From: Mycobacterium attenuatum
GTDB taxonomy: Bacteria > Actinomycetota > Actinomycetes > Mycobacteriales > Mycobacteriaceae
DNA: 34,107 bases
NCBI RefSeq assembly: GCF_900566085.1
Contig: NZ_UPHT01000075.1
Location: 1 to 34,107 of the forward strand
Reading direction: 5' to 3'
In this document: one piece after another, positions 17,343-27,930 of the stretch
Position numbering within the stretch: position 1 is the stretch's first letter
How the letters are laid out: each line of letters opens with the position of its first letter
Made by a program: the position numbers and the translations under genes
Notes under the pieces: generated by a model
Database searches by the model: none
What the model was told of the DNA's origin: nothing
The model's input: only the letters and a program-made list of their open reading frames with translations

Positions 17343-20300
17343 ACGGGCACCGCCAAACACGTTGATTACCTCAAACGGCTTACCGCCGATTTGCGACGCA
17401 CCAGGCGCAGGCTTGCCGAACTGGAGGACAGGCTGGCGGAGCCGGTGGCGATTGTGGGGATGGGTTGCCGTTATCCCGGCGGTGTCGACTCGCCGGAGTC
17501 GTTGTGGCAGATGCTGATTGACGGCCGCGATGCCATCACCGAATTCCCGGCCGATCGCGGCTGGGATATCGAGGGGATGTACGACCCGGATCCGGACGCG
17601 CCCGGGAAAACCTACTCGCGACGGGGTGGCTTTCTCGACGAGTCGGGTGACTTCGACGCCGGCTTCTTCGGTATCGGCCCCAGTGAGGCGCTGGCGATGG
17701 ATCCGCAGCAGCGGCTGATGCTGGAGGTGTCCTGGGAAGCCTTGGAGCGCACCGGAATTGACCCTACCACCCTGCGCGGCTCGGCTACCGGTGTCTTCGT
17801 CGGCGTCATCCATGCCGGCTACGGCGGCGAGGTCAAGGGTGAGCTCGAAGGGTACGGCCTGACGGGTTCGACGTTGAGTGTGGCTTCGGGTCGGGTGTCG
17901 TATGTGCTGGGGTTGGAGGGCCCGGCGGTGTCGGTGGATACGGCGTGTTCGTCGTCGTTGGTGGCGTTGCATCTGGCGGTGCAGTCGTTGCGGTCGCGTG
18001 AGTGTGACATGGCTTTGGTAGGTGGGGTGACGGTGATGGCCACCCCCGCGATGTTTGTGGAGTTCAGTCGGCAGCGGGCGCTGGCCCCCGACGGGCGGTG
18101 CAAGGCGTATGCGGGCGCTGCCGACGGCACCAGCTTTTCCGAAGGTGCCGGGGTGCTGGTGGTGGAGCGGCTCGCCGATGCGCGGCGGTTGGGGCATCCG
18201 GTGTTGGCGTTGGTGCGGGGTTCGGCGGTCAATCAGGATGGTGCCTCCAACGGGCTTACAGCGCCGAATGGGCCGGCGCAGCAGCGGGTGATTCGGGCGG
18301 CGCTGGCCAGTGCGCGGCTGGGGGTGGCCGATGTGGATGCGGTGGAGGGGCATGGGACCGGGACCATGCTGGGGGATCCGATCGAGGCGCAGGCGATTGT
18401 GGCCACTTATGGGCAGCGTGGTGATCAGCCGGGCGCCGAGCCGCTGTGGTTGGGGTCGATCAAGTCCAACATGGGTCATACGTCGGCGGCGGCGGGGGTG
18501 GCCGGGGTGATGAAGATGGTGTTGGCGATGCGCCAGGGGGTGTTGCCCAAGACGTTGCATGTGGATGTGCCGACGCCGCATGTGGATTGGTCGGCGGGGG
18601 CGGTGTCGTTGTTGGTCGAGTCGCGGCCCTGGCCGGCTGAGTCGGTGCTGGGTCGGCCGCAGGGCCGGGTTAGAAGGGCGGCGGTGTCGTCGTTTGGGAT
18701 CAGCGGCACCAATGCGCATGTGATTCTCGAGCAGGCGCCGGTGGTCGATGGTGTGGTGGTCAAGCCGGATGACGGGGCTGAGTGCGTCGGCGCGGTGATG
18801 CCGTGGGTGCTGTCGGCGCGCTCGGCGGCGGCGTTGGCTCATCAGGCGCGGCGGTTGTGGGCGTGGCTAGAGCAGCGGCCTGATCTGGATGTGGTGGATG
18901 TGGGTTGGTCGTTGGTGTCGACCCGTTCGGTGTTTGAGCATCGGGCGGTGGTGGTGGGCGCCGATCGGTCCGAGTTGGTGCAGGGGCTGGCCGGTCTTGG
19001 CGCCGGCGAACCCGATGCGGGTGTGGTGGCCGGTCGCGCCCAGCCGACCGGCAAGACCGTGTTCATCTTCCCCGGACAAGGTTCGCAATATCTGGGCATG
19101 GGTCGCGGATTGTACGAGCGATTCCCGTTGTACGCCAAAGCGTTCGATGCCGTCGCCGACGCGGTGGACGGGCACCTGAGATTGCCGTTGCGGCAGGTGC
19201 TGTGGGGCGCCGATGAGGCGCTGCTGGAAAACACCGAGTTCGCTCAACCGGCGCTGTTCGCCGTGGAAGTGGCGTTGGCGGCGCTGTTGGCGGACCTGGG
19301 CGTGGTGCCGGACGTGGTGCTGGGCCATTCGGTGGGCGAGATCGCGGCGGCCCAAGTGGCCGGGGTGTTGTCACTGGCCGATGCCGCACGCGTGGTGGTG
19401 GCTCGCGGTCGGTTGATGGCCGGATTGACGGCCGGTGGGGCGATGGTGGCGGTGGCCGCTTCCGAAGACGAGGTGGCGCCGCTGCTGGCGTCCGATGTCG
19501 AGATCGCGGCGGTCAATGCCCCGGAATCAGTGGTGATTTCGGGTCCCGAAGCTGCGGTGGATGTCGTCGTCGATCGGCTGGTGGCGCTGGGGCGCCGAGT
19601 GCATCGGCTGGCCGTCTCGCACGCCTTTCATTCGGGATTGATGGAGCCCATGCTGGCGGAATTCGGCACGGCTCTGGCCGATCTGACCCCGGATCGGCCG
19701 CGGATCGGGTTGGTGTCCAATGTCACGGGTCAGTTAGCCGGTTCCGGGTACGGGTCGGCATCGTATTGGGTCGAGCATGTGCGCAAGCCGGTGCGGTTCG
19801 CCGACAGTGTGGCGTTCACCGAGTCGCTGGGTGCCGCGACGTTCGTGGAGGTTGGTCCCAGGGCCGGGTTGACCTCATCCGCGCCGTTGTTGGTCAAGGA
19901 CCGACCCGAAGCGCAATCCGTGTTGACCGGGCTAGGCGAATCGTTCACTCGCGGTGTGCCGGTGGACTGGCGCGCGGTGTTCACCGGGTTGGGCGCCCAG
20001 CGGGTCGAGCTGCCCACCTACGCCTTTGTGCGGCGCCGGTTTTGGCTGAAAGAACTCGGCGTCGACCAGACCTCGCTGAGCGGTGTCGGGCTGACGGGGC
20101 TCGGTCATCCGCTGCTGGGAGCGGTCGTGGAGCGCCCCGACGCCGGCGGCGCGGTGTTGACTGGGGTGCTCTCACCGGAACTGCAGGGGTGGCTGGACGA
20201 CCATGTCGTGGGCGGCGTGACGCTGTTCCCCGGGGCCGGATTCGTGGAGTTGGCGCTGCGAGCCGGCGACGAGGTCGGCTGTCCGGTGGTGCAGGAGTTG

Positions 20301-23300
20301 ACCTTGCTGTCGCCGCTCGTATTGCCGGCGGGCGAAAAGGCGCGGATACAGGTTGTGGTGGGCGCCGCTGACGGGGCCGGCAATCGCAGCGTGTCAGTGT
20401 ATTCGACTCGGGCAGCAGGTGATTCGTGGGTGCAACATGCCGACGGTGTACTGCGGGCCGGCGGGCCCGGCCACGGAGCAGACTTGTCGGTGTGGCCGCC
20501 GGTGGGCGCATCGGCGGTGGATATGACCGGCGTCTACGAGCGGCTGACAGAACGTGGTTACGGCTACGGGCCGGCGTTTCGTGGGCTGCGGGCGGTGTGG
20601 CGGCGGGGGCGCGAAATCTATGCGGAGGTGGTGGCGCCAGAGGACGTCAAGGTGGCGGGGTTCGGCATCCATCCGGCGGTGCTGGATGCCGCGCTGCACG
20701 CGTGGGGCTTCTCGGCGGCTACCGACCAATTGGCGTTGCCCTTCTCCTGGCAGGGAGTGTCGCTGCACGCGGCCGGTGCATCACGGGTCCGGGTCCGCAT
20801 CACTCCGGCAGATGCCGGCTCGGTGTCGGTGGCGCTGGCCGATTCGGCGGGACTGCCCGTGTTGTCGGTGCGTGAATTGGCAATTCGTCCGGTGTCAGGC
20901 GACGCGTTGTCGGCAGCTGCACTGGCTGCCGGAGCCGTCGTCGGTGACCGGTTACTCGAAGTGGTGTGGTCGCCGATTACGTTGGCCCCCCGCGGCGCCG
21001 GCACCGGCGTGGTCGTGTGGGAGTCCGACGCAAATGCCGGCGGCGTCACCGAACGCGTGGTCACAGCGCTGGAGATGCTGCAGCGCTGGTTGACCGAGGA
21101 TCGCCCCGAAGTCCTCGTGGTGCTGACCCGCGGTGCGGTTGCTGTGGGCGGTGAGGGCGTCTGCGACTTGGCGGGTGCGGCGGTCTGGGGGCTGATGCGG
21201 TCGGCCCAGGCCGAGTATCCCGGGCGGGTCGTCCTGGTGGATACGGACGGATCCCTGGCCGCCGACGCCGTCATCGCTGCCGGCGAACCACAGCTGGTGG
21301 TGCGTTCTGGCCTGGTGTATGGCGCCCGGTTGACGGTGGTGCGTGCCGGCTTGACGTTGCCGGATCGGTTGTGGCGGTTGAGTGTCGGCGGCGGCGGCAC
21401 CTTGGAGGATGTGACGGTACGGCCGTGCCCGCGGGCGGACCTGATGGCCGGGCAGGTGCGGGTCGCGGTCGGTGCCGTAGGGGTGAACTTCCGAGATGTG
21501 TTGGTGGCCTTGGGGATGTACCCAGGTGGTGGTGAGCTGGGGGCCGAGGGCGCCGGCGTGGTGATGGAGGTCGGCCCCGGGGTGACCGGGTTGTCCGTTG
21601 GCGATGCGGTGATGGGTTTGTTGGGCGTGGTGAGTTCCGAAGCAGTGGTGGACGAACGGTTGGTCACGACGGTGCCGGCGGGCTGGTCGCTGATCGACGC
21701 TGCGGGTGTGCCGGTGGCGTTCTTGACGGCCTGGTACGGGTTGTCGGTATTGGGCAGTGTACGAGCCGGCCAGAAGGTCCTGGTGCACGCCGCCACCGGC
21801 GGTGTGGGCATGGCGGCAGTGAGGCTGGCGCGGTACTGGGGTGCGGAAGTCTTCGTCACGGCCAGCTCAGGCAAATGGTCGACGCTGCGGGCAATGGGCT
21901 TTGACGATGATCACATCGGCGATACCCGCACGCTCGAATTCGAGGAGAAGTTTCGCAAAGCCACCGGGGGCGGCGGGGTTGACGTGGTGCTCAACTCGCT
22001 GGCGGGGGAATTCATCGATGCGTCTTTGCGGCTGGTGAGGCCGGGCGGGCGGTTCATCGAGATGGGCAAGACCGACCTGCGCGACCCACAGGCCGTGACC
22101 GAACAGTATCGTGGAGTGGGCTATCGGGCATTCGACCTGATGGAGGCCGGCCCGGACCTCATCGCGCAGATGCTTTCCGAGCTTCTCGGATTATGGTCTA
22201 GCAATATCTTGAAACCGTTGCCGGTCAAGGCCTTTGACGTGCGCTGCGCGCAGCAGGCGTATCGGTACGTCAGCCAGGCCCGCCATCTCGGCAAGGTGGT
22301 GTTGACCATCCCACAGGGACCCGCGGCGCGGTCGGTGCTGCATGGGGGCACCGTAATCATCACCGGTGGAACCGGAATGGCCGGGGCGGCGGTGGCGCGG
22401 CATCTGGTGGACCGCCACGGGGTGGGACACGTGGTGCTGGTCAGCCGCGCCGGCGAGCAGGCCCCTAGCAGCGCGGAGCTGGTAGCGCGATTGCAGCAGG
22501 GCGGCGCCCAGGTCTCGGTGGCTGCCTGCGATGTGGCCGACCGGGAAGCGGTCAAGGCAGTGCTGGCGCAGTTGCCGGAACGGTTCCCGCTCAAGGGGGT
22601 GTTCCATGCCGCCGGTGTGCTCGACGACGCGGTGGTCGCGTCGCTGACCCCGGACCGGGTCGAGGCGGTGTTGCGGGCCAAAGTCGCAGGGGCCTGGAAC
22701 CTGAATCAGCTGACTCAGGATGTGGATCTGGCCGCGTTCGTGATGTTTTCGTCGATGGCCGGGATCGCGGGATCGCCGGGTCAGGGCAGTTACGCGGCCG
22801 CCAACGCGTTCTTGGACGGTTTGGCGGCCTATCGGCGTGACCACGGCTTGGCCGGACTATCGGTGGCCTGGGGATTGTGGGAGCAGCCCAGCACGATGAC
22901 CCAGCACTTGGGGGACCGGGATTTGGCCCGAATGAAGCAGGCAGGACTGGACTCGCTGACCACCGAGCACGCGCTACGACTGCTGGACGTCGCGCTGCTG
23001 ACTGATCGTCCTGTCGTGGTCGCCGCCGAGATCAATACTTCAGCGATGGCAGCTCACACCGAAATACCCCCGCTCTGGCGGGAATTGGTCATTCGCTCGG
23101 CGCGGCGGGTCATCGACACCAGCGACTCGGCGGCGTCGGTGCCGGGCCTGATCTCACGCCTGCAGTCGTTGAGCCCCGAGCAGCGCCAGCGCGAACTCGT
23201 CGACGTGGTCACCACCAACGCCGCGACCGTTTTGGGACATTCCGGCACGATCGACATCGATGCCCATAAACCCTTCCAGGATCTCGGGTTTGACTCGCTG

Positions 23301-23675
23301 ACCGCCGTGGAACTGCGTAACCGCATCAAGTCTGCGATCGGGCTCACCCTTTCTCCCACGCTGATCTTTGATTATCCGACCCCGGCAGCGTTGGCCGAAC
23401 ATCTCAGCGCCCAAATCGATTCCGCCATTGCTGCGGTCACCGACGAGCAGCCGGACCGGCTGGCCCGCTTCAACGACGTTGTCCGCGAACTCGATACCCT
23501 GGTGACTCGGCCCGACTGGACCTCCGAAGAAAAGAACCTGGTCTCCGACCGGCTGCGCGCCATGCTGGCCGAGCTCACCACGCCCAGCGAAACGATCGTC
23601 AGTCACGATGAGGACATCACGACCGCCAGTGAAAGCGAGCTGTTCGCCATCCTCGACGAGGAACTCGGTCCGTGA
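17340..23675 (+). CDS. pks8: Modular type I polyketide synthase Pks8, intact Pks8-Pks17 fusion (KS-AT-DH-ER-KR-ACP)
   Basis: A second fully reducing module, 2111 residues from TTG 17340. N-terminal coiled coil about 1-35 ([21 protein letters not shown]) for docking. KS with Cys203 (DTACSSS). AT with Ser664 (GHSVGE) and HAFH at 761-764, a malonyl-type motif. DH His955 ([14 protein letters not shown]) and Asp1116. ER NADPH loop [11 protein letters not shown] at 1483-1493. KR loop GGTGMAG from 1676, with LDD motif and Tyr1818. ACP Ser1986 (GFDSL). Docking tail [17 protein letters not shown]. In M. tuberculosis H37Rv the equivalent is annotated as two genes, pks8 (about 1602 residues) and pks17 (about 502); here no interruption exists. 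Those genes have been linked to monomethyl-branched unsaturated fatty acids (literature from memory). Its stop overlaps the pks9 GTG. Confidence 0.94.
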   Translation: MTGTAKHVDYLKRLTADLRRTRRRLAELEDRLAEPVAIVGMGCRYPGGVDSPESLWQMLIDGRDAITEFPADRGWDIEGMYDPDPDAPGKTYSRRGGFLDESGDFDAGFFGIGPSEALAMDPQQRLMLEVSWEALERTGIDPTTLRGSATGVFVGVIHAGYGGEVKGELEGYGLTGSTLSVASGRVSYVLGLEGPAVSVDTACSSSLVALHLAVQSLRSRECDMALVGGVTVMATPAMFVEFSRQRALAPDGRCKAYAGAADGTSFSEGAGVLVVERLADARRLGHPVLALVRGSAVNQDGASNGLTAPNGPAQQRVIRAALASARLGVADVDAVEGHGTGTMLGDPIEAQAIVATYGQRGDQPGAEPLWLGSIKSNMGHTSAAAGVAGVMKMVLAMRQGVLPKTLHVDVPTPHVDWSAGAVSLLVESRPWPAESVLGRPQGRVRRAAVSSFGISGTNAHVILEQAPVVDGVVVKPDDGAECVGAVMPWVLSARSAAALAHQARRLWAWLEQRPDLDVVDVGWSLVSTRSVFEHRAVVVGADRSELVQGLAGLGAGEPDAGVVAGRAQPTGKTVFIFPGQGSQYLGMGRGLYERFPLYAKAFDAVADAVDGHLRLPLRQVLWGADEALLENTEFAQPALFAVEVALAALLADLGVVPDVVLGHSVGEIAAAQVAGVLSLADAARVVVARGRLMAGLTAGGAMVAVAASEDEVAPLLASDVEIAAVNAPESVVISGPEAAVDVVVDRLVALGRRVHRLAVSHAFHSGLMEPMLAEFGTALADLTPDRPRIGLVSNVTGQLAGSGYGSASYWVEHVRKPVRFADSVAFTESLGAATFVEVGPRAGLTSSAPLLVKDRPEAQSVLTGLGESFTRGVPVDWRAVFTGLGAQRVELPTYAFVRRRFWLKELGVDQTSLSGVGLTGLGHPLLGAVVERPDAGGAVLTGVLSPELQGWLDDHVVGGVTLFPGAGFVELALRAGDEVGCPVVQELTLLSPLVLPAGEKARIQVVVGAADGAGNRSVSVYSTRAAGDSWVQHADGVLRAGGPGHGADLSVWPPVGASAVDMTGVYERLTERGYGYGPAFRGLRAVWRRGREIYAEVVAPEDVKVAGFGIHPAVLDAALHAWGFSAATDQLALPFSWQGVSLHAAGASRVRVRITPADAGSVSVALADSAGLPVLSVRELAIRPVSGDALSAAALAAGAVVGDRLLEVVWSPITLAPRGAGTGVVVWESDANAGGVTERVVTALEMLQRWLTEDRPEVLVVLTRGAVAVGGEGVCDLAGAAVWGLMRSAQAEYPGRVVLVDTDGSLAADAVIAAGEPQLVVRSGLVYGARLTVVRAGLTLPDRLWRLSVGGGGTLEDVTVRPCPRADLMAGQVRVAVGAVGVNFRDVLVALGMYPGGGELGAEGAGVVMEVGPGVTGLSVGDAVMGLLGVVSSEAVVDERLVTTVPAGWSLIDAAGVPVAFLTAWYGLSVLGSVRAGQKVLVHAATGGVGMAAVRLARYWGAEVFVTASSGKWSTLRAMGFDDDHIGDTRTLEFEEKFRKATGGGGVDVVLNSLAGEFIDASLRLVRPGGRFIEMGKTDLRDPQAVTEQYRGVGYRAFDLMEAGPDLIAQMLSELLGLWSSNILKPLPVKAFDVRCAQQAYRYVSQARHLGKVVLTIPQGPAARSVLHGGTVIITGGTGMAGAAVARHLVDRHGVGHVVLVSRAGEQAPSSAELVARLQQGGAQVSVAACDVADREAVKAVLAQLPERFPLKGVFHAAGVLDDAVVASLTPDRVEAVLRAKVAGAWNLNQLTQDVDLAAFVMFSSMAGIAGSPGQGSYAAANAFLDGLAAYRRDHGLAGLSVAWGLWEQPSTMTQHLGDRDLARMKQAGLDSLTTEHALRLLDVALLTDRPVVVAAEINTSAMAAHTEIPPLWRELVIRSARRVIDTSDSAASVPGLISRLQSLSPEQRQRELVDVVTTNAATVLGHSGTIDIDAHKPFQDLGFDSLTAVELRNRIKSAIGLTLSPTLIFDYPTPAALAEHLSAQIDSAIAAVTDEQPDRLARFNDVVRELDTLVTRPDWTSEEKNLVSDRLRAMLAELTTPSETIVSHDEDITTASESELFAILDEELGP
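17864..19089 (+). repeat. 1,226-bp block shared with pks7 (copy 2)
   Basis: Partner of 11468-12693. Identity stops at 19090, just inside the AT (FPGQGSQ, then YLGMG here against WTGMG in pks7). Codons in the block favour G-ending forms (TTG, GTG, GCG), unlike the C-ending codons of the pks7 sequence just upstream of its copy. Confidence 0.9.
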
Positions 23676-26600
23676 ATCCGGATGACATCGCAATTGTCGG
23701 ACTGGCATGCCGGTTTCCCGGCGGCGCCGGCCCTGGTGAATTCTGGCGAGCGCTGCGCGACGGTCGCGAAGCCGCCGGGTTCACAGTCGGTAGCGCAGAT
23801 TTCGACGCGGAGTTCTTCGACGTCTCGCCGCGCGAGGCCTGCGCGATGGATCCGCGGCAGCGGCTGGCGCTGGAACTGACCTGGGAGCTATTTGAAGACG
23901 CCTTAATCGTTCCGGAAACGGTTAGGGCACATAATATCTCGGTCCACCTCGGAGCCATGAACGACGATTATTCGTTCTTGACGCTGCGCGGTGCTCCGGA
24001 AAACGTCGATTACTGCTCGTTTGCCGGCGTCAGTCGGGCAATGATCGCCAACCGGGTCTCGTATGCCTTCGCGCTGCAGGGTCCCAGCATGACTGTTGAC
24101 TCCGGTCAATCGTCATCGCTGCTCGCGGTTCACCTGGCCTGTGAGGGCCTGCGCGCCGGAACCTCCGTGTTGGCGATCGCCGGCGGGATACATCTCAATG
24201 TGGCAGGCGAAACCGCCCTGCTGGAGCACGAGTTCGGTGCCGTGTCGGCCTCAGGCCATACCTATGCGTTTGACGCACGCGCCGACGGCTACGTTCGCGG
24301 GGAAGGCGGTGGCCTCGTTCTGCTGAAGCCGCTGCGCGCGGCGCTGGCGGACGGAAACCGGATCCGCGCGGTCATCGTGGGTAGCGCTGTGGGCAACGCC
24401 GGGCACAGTTCCACCGGCTTGACCTCGCCGTCGGTTTCGGCGGAAGCCGACGTGATCCGGCGTGCGCTGGGCCAGGCCGGCCTCGACTGCACCGAGGTCG
24501 ATTACATCGAGGCGCACGGTACCGGCACCAGAGTGGGCGACCCGGTCGAGGCGACGGCGCTGGGCCAGATATTCGCGGCGCGTCGTCTTCCCGTCCTGGT
24601 GGGCTCTGTGAAGACGAACATCGGCCACGCCGGGGCGGCCGCTGGAATAGCGGGACTGATCAAGGCGGTGTTGGCCATCGAAAACGAGTCGATTCCGCCG
24701 AGCCTCAACTACGTCAGCGCAAGCTCTAGGATCGATCTGGAAAACCTTGGACTGCAAGTCAATACCGTTCTATTGCGATGGCTTGACCGGGGTCGGCCAC
24801 GGCGGGCCGGGGTGTCGTCGTTCGGGATGGGCGGCACCAACGTTCACGTGATCCTTCAGCAACGGCCCGTAGCCGAAAGCTCTGCGCCACGACGTGTTGA
24901 CCGATCATGCAGTTTGCCGTGGGTGCTGTCAGCCCGGTCAGCTCGAGCGTTGGCCACGCAAGCGCAGCGATTGCTGGCGTGGGTGAATGAGCACCGCGAT
25001 CTGGATGTGGTGGATGTGGGCTGGTCGTTGGTGTCGGCGCGCTCGGTGTTCGAGCACCGCGCGGTGGTGGTGGGCGCCGACCGGGCGCAACTGCTGGACA
25101 GCCTTTCCGGCCTGGCCGTCGGCGAACCGGGCGCCGATGTGAAGGTGGGCCGGGCACAATCGGTCGGCAAGACCGCGTTCGTATTTCCCGGTCAGGGGAC
25201 CCAATACCTGGGCATGGGCCGTGAACTCTGCGAACGGTTCCCGGTGTTCGGCATGGCTTTCGATGCGGCCACCGACGCGCTGGATCAACATCTCAGGCTA
25301 CCGCTGCGCCGGGTGATGTGGGGTACGGATGCGGCGGCGCTGCAGAGCACGGAGTTTGCCCAGCCGGCGTTATTCGCCGTGGAGGTGGCGCTGGCGGCGT
25401 TGCTGCGGGATTGGGGCGTGGTGCCGGACGTGGTGCTGGGCCACTCGGTGGGCGAGATCGCTGCGGCCCACGTGGCCGGGGTGTTGTCACTGGCCGACGC
25501 GACGCGGGTGGTCGCGGTTCGCGCCCGCCTGATGGCGGGATTACCGGCCGGCGGAGCGATGGTGGCGCTGGCCGCTTCCGAAGACGAGGTGGCGCCGCTG
25601 TTGGCACCGGATGTTGAGATTGCGGCGGTCAATGCACTTGATTCGGTGGTGATTTCCGGCCGCGAGGTTGCGGTGAACGCTGTGGCCGGCCGGCTGGCCG
25701 AGCAGGGTCGGCGGGTGCGTCCGTTAGCGGTGTCGCATGCGTTTCATTCGGCACTGATGGAGCCGATGTTGGCGGAGTTTGGTGCGGCACTGGCGGAGCT
25801 GGCGGTTAATCAGCCACGGATCTCGTTGGTGTCCAACGTCACCGGCCGGCTGGCCGGTGACGACTATGGTTCAGCCGCGTATTGGGTTGCGCATGTGCGC
25901 CACCCGGTACGGTTGGCCAAAGCTATCTCATCGGCCGAATCGTGCGGAGCCACAATATTTCTCGAGATAGGACCTAGCGCGGGCCTGACAGCTTCGCCGG
26001 TGTTTTTGGCCGGGGATCGCCCTGAAGCTGGATGCATGCTGGGCGCGATGAGCCAACTTTTCACCAGCGGTCTGAACATGGACTGGTCCAAGACATTCGC
26101 CGGCCTGGATGGCCGGCTGGTCGAACTTCCCACCTACGGGTTTGCGGGGCGGCGCTTTTGGCTAGGCGAGGGTACCCATCGCGACACCGAACATGCCGAC
26201 ACGTCCGCGCTGTCGCGCCGCTTGAACGAACTCGACCCGGCCCAGCGTCATCGTCAGCTGCTCGATTTGGTTTGCCGTAATGCCGCCGCGGTGTTGGGTC
26301 TATCGAGCAGCCGCGACGTCGACGCAGAGCGCGCTTTTCAAGATCTCGGGTTCGAATCGATGGCGGGGGTCGAGTTGCGCAACCGCTTGGCGTCGGTCAC
26401 GGGTTTGGGGCTGTCGCGCACCCTGATCTTCGACTATCCCTCTCCCGCAGCGGTCGCCAGTTACCTGGGCCAACAACTGTCGCTGAATCATCTGGACGAA
26501 TCCGACGACGAGCAGGTCTGGTCGCTGCTGAGAAGCATTCCGTTGCGCGAGCTTCGGCGAACCGGACTGCTGGACAAACTCTTGGTGTTGGCCGGTGAGG

Positions 26601-26713
26601 CCGAAGATGCGGGCCGTGTGCCAACCGCCACCGACGACGTCATCGATTCGCTTAGCCCCGAAGCACTTGTCGCAATGGCGCTCGAGGCAACCGACGACGA
26701 TGACGTCCAATGA
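23672..26713 (+). CDS. pks9: Type I polyketide synthase Pks9, KSQ-AT-ACP loading-type module
   Basis: 1013 residues from GTG 23672, overlapping the pks8 stop (GTGA). The KS starts at once ([14 protein letters not shown]), so there is no N-terminal docking helix. Its nucleophile position reads DSGQSSS, with Gln146 replacing Cys, while both histidines remain (H282 in EAHGTGT, H319 in [10 protein letters not shown]): a KSQ decarboxylase-type domain. Compared with Pks7, about 31 residues are missing between FPGG and DAEFF. AT has Ser592 (GHSVGE) and HAFH at 689-692, malonyl type. ACP Ser896 is in GFESM. A C-terminal tail of about 95 residues ending [14 protein letters not shown] may be a docking element different from those of Pks7/8. 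No DH, ER, KR or thioesterase. I infer a role in making an acetyl starter from malonyl-ACP. Confidence 0.92.
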   Translation: MNPDDIAIVGLACRFPGGAGPGEFWRALRDGREAAGFTVGSADFDAEFFDVSPREACAMDPRQRLALELTWELFEDALIVPETVRAHNISVHLGAMNDDYSFLTLRGAPENVDYCSFAGVSRAMIANRVSYAFALQGPSMTVDSGQSSSLLAVHLACEGLRAGTSVLAIAGGIHLNVAGETALLEHEFGAVSASGHTYAFDARADGYVRGEGGGLVLLKPLRAALADGNRIRAVIVGSAVGNAGHSSTGLTSPSVSAEADVIRRALGQAGLDCTEVDYIEAHGTGTRVGDPVEATALGQIFAARRLPVLVGSVKTNIGHAGAAAGIAGLIKAVLAIENESIPPSLNYVSASSRIDLENLGLQVNTVLLRWLDRGRPRRAGVSSFGMGGTNVHVILQQRPVAESSAPRRVDRSCSLPWVLSARSARALATQAQRLLAWVNEHRDLDVVDVGWSLVSARSVFEHRAVVVGADRAQLLDSLSGLAVGEPGADVKVGRAQSVGKTAFVFPGQGTQYLGMGRELCERFPVFGMAFDAATDALDQHLRLPLRRVMWGTDAAALQSTEFAQPALFAVEVALAALLRDWGVVPDVVLGHSVGEIAAAHVAGVLSLADATRVVAVRARLMAGLPAGGAMVALAASEDEVAPLLAPDVEIAAVNALDSVVISGREVAVNAVAGRLAEQGRRVRPLAVSHAFHSALMEPMLAEFGAALAELAVNQPRISLVSNVTGRLAGDDYGSAAYWVAHVRHPVRLAKAISSAESCGATIFLEIGPSAGLTASPVFLAGDRPEAGCMLGAMSQLFTSGLNMDWSKTFAGLDGRLVELPTYGFAGRRFWLGEGTHRDTEHADTSALSRRLNELDPAQRHRQLLDLVCRNAAAVLGLSSSRDVDAERAFQDLGFESMAGVELRNRLASVTGLGLSRTLIFDYPSPAAVASYLGQQLSLNHLDESDDEQVWSLLRSIPLRELRRTGLLDKLLVLAGEAEDAGRVPTATDDVIDSLSPEALVAMALEATDDDDVQ

Positions 26714-26789
26714 CGAAACCTGGCTGTGCATACGCCATTCCCGACACCGGCCGCGCCTGTAATGCGACATATGTTGAATACCCACGGTT

Positions 26790-26818
26790 TTGCGAGACCG
26801 CTTGAGGCCGCATAGACT
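26790..26818 (+). promoter_or_regulatory. Putative SigA-type promoter of pks11
   Basis: TTGCGA (26790-26795) and TAGACT (26813-26818) are separated by exactly 17 bp in the 155-bp pks9-pks11 gap. They would give a leader of about 44 bases. TAGACT fits the mycobacterial TANNNT -10 rule. This suggests that pks11 can be expressed apart from pks7-8-9. Confidence 0.5.
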
Positions 26819-26868
26819 TTGAAGTCGCTTCGGGTGGGTGGCCGACAAATAGCGGTAAGGGTAGGGCC

Positions 26869-27930
26869 ATGAGCGTTATTGCAGGGGTGTTTGGTGCGTT
26901 GCCACCGCATCGCTATAGCCAGAACGACATCACCGATTCGTTTGTCAAGTTCCCCGGCCTGAAAGACCACGAAGAGATTGTTCGGCGCTTGCATATCGCC
27001 GCCAGGGTGACCAGTCGCCAGTTCGTTCTTCCGCTGGAGCAGTACCCGGGGCTGACCGATTTCGGGGATGCGAATGAGATCTTCATCGAAAAAGCCGTCG
27101 ATCTGGCCGTCGAGGCACTCATGGGTGCGCTGCAGGAGGCCGGGCTGCAGCCGCAGGACATCGACGTCATCGTCACCACGACGGTCACCGGTGTCGCGGT
27201 GCCGGCGCTGGACGCCCGGGTCGCCGGCCGGCTCGGCCTGCGCCCCGACGTACGCAGGGTGCCGCTTTTCGGTCTGGGCTGTGTGGCCGGGGCGGCCGGA
27301 GTCGGCCGCCTGCACGACTATTTGCGCGGTGCTCCCGACGACGTCGCCGTACTGATCGCCGTCGAGCTCTGTTCGCTCACCTACCCTGCGGTCCAGCCGA
27401 CCGTCTCCGGACTTATCGGGACCGCGCTGTTCGGCGACGGCGCAGCCGCCGTCGTGGCAGTGGGCGACCGGCGCGCCGAACAGCTGCGCATCGGCGGACC
27501 CACCATCGTCGACTCTCGCAGCCGGTTGTACCCCGAATCGCTGCACATTATGGGCTGGGACGTCGGTTCTCACGGCCTGCAGCTGCGGCTTTCTCCGGAA
27601 CTGCCCAGCCTGATCGAGAAGTACCTGCCGGGCGACGTGGCCGGATTCCTTTCCATGCACGAGCTGTCCAAGGGCGACATCGGCGCATGGGTGAGCCATC
27701 CCGGCGGTCCCAAGGTCATCGACGCAATCACCAACAGCCTCGAACTGGCTTCTGACGCACTCGAGCTGACCTGGCGTTCACTTGGCGAAATCGGCAACCT
27801 CTCGTCGGCATCGGTGCTGCACATCTTGCGCGACACCATCGCAAAGCGGCCACCGAGCGGAAGTCCCGGACTGATGCTGGCCATGGGTCCCGGATTCTGC
27901 GCGGAGTTGGTGTTACTGCGCTGGCACTGA
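26869..27930 (+). CDS. pks11: Type III polyketide synthase Pks11 (chalcone synthase-like)
   Basis: 353 residues from ATG 26869, collinear with Pks10 over the whole length and starting with almost the same [13 protein letters not shown]. The catalytic triad C138 ([11 protein letters not shown]), H277 (WVSHPGGPK) and N310 (EIGNLSSAS) is conserved. In M. tuberculosis the equivalent enzyme is reported, from memory, to make methyl-branched alkylpyrones from long-chain acyl-CoA and methylmalonyl-CoA. Its position after the KSQ module makes it a candidate to receive and cyclise the type I product. The last 18 bp overlap the 3' end of cyp139 on the other strand. Confidence 0.93.
   Translation: MSVIAGVFGALPPHRYSQNDITDSFVKFPGLKDHEEIVRRLHIAARVTSRQFVLPLEQYPGLTDFGDANEIFIEKAVDLAVEALMGALQEAGLQPQDIDVIVTTTVTGVAVPALDARVAGRLGLRPDVRRVPLFGLGCVAGAAGVGRLHDYLRGAPDDVAVLIAVELCSLTYPAVQPTVSGLIGTALFGDGAAAVVAVGDRRAEQLRIGGPTIVDSRSRLYPESLHIMGWDVGSHGLQLRLSPELPSLIEKYLPGDVAGFLSMHELSKGDIGAWVSHPGGPKVIDAITNSLELASDALELTWRSLGEIGNLSSASVLHILRDTIAKRPPSGSPGLMLAMGPGFCAELVLLRWH

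Noticed and set aside
17241..18842. 533-codon open frame on the minus strand inside pks7/pks8, and its relative at 11136-12446
   Set aside because: Antisense shadow of the KS domains. The Arg/His/Pro-rich translation has no domain, and the same product appears in both copies only because the DNA is duplicated.
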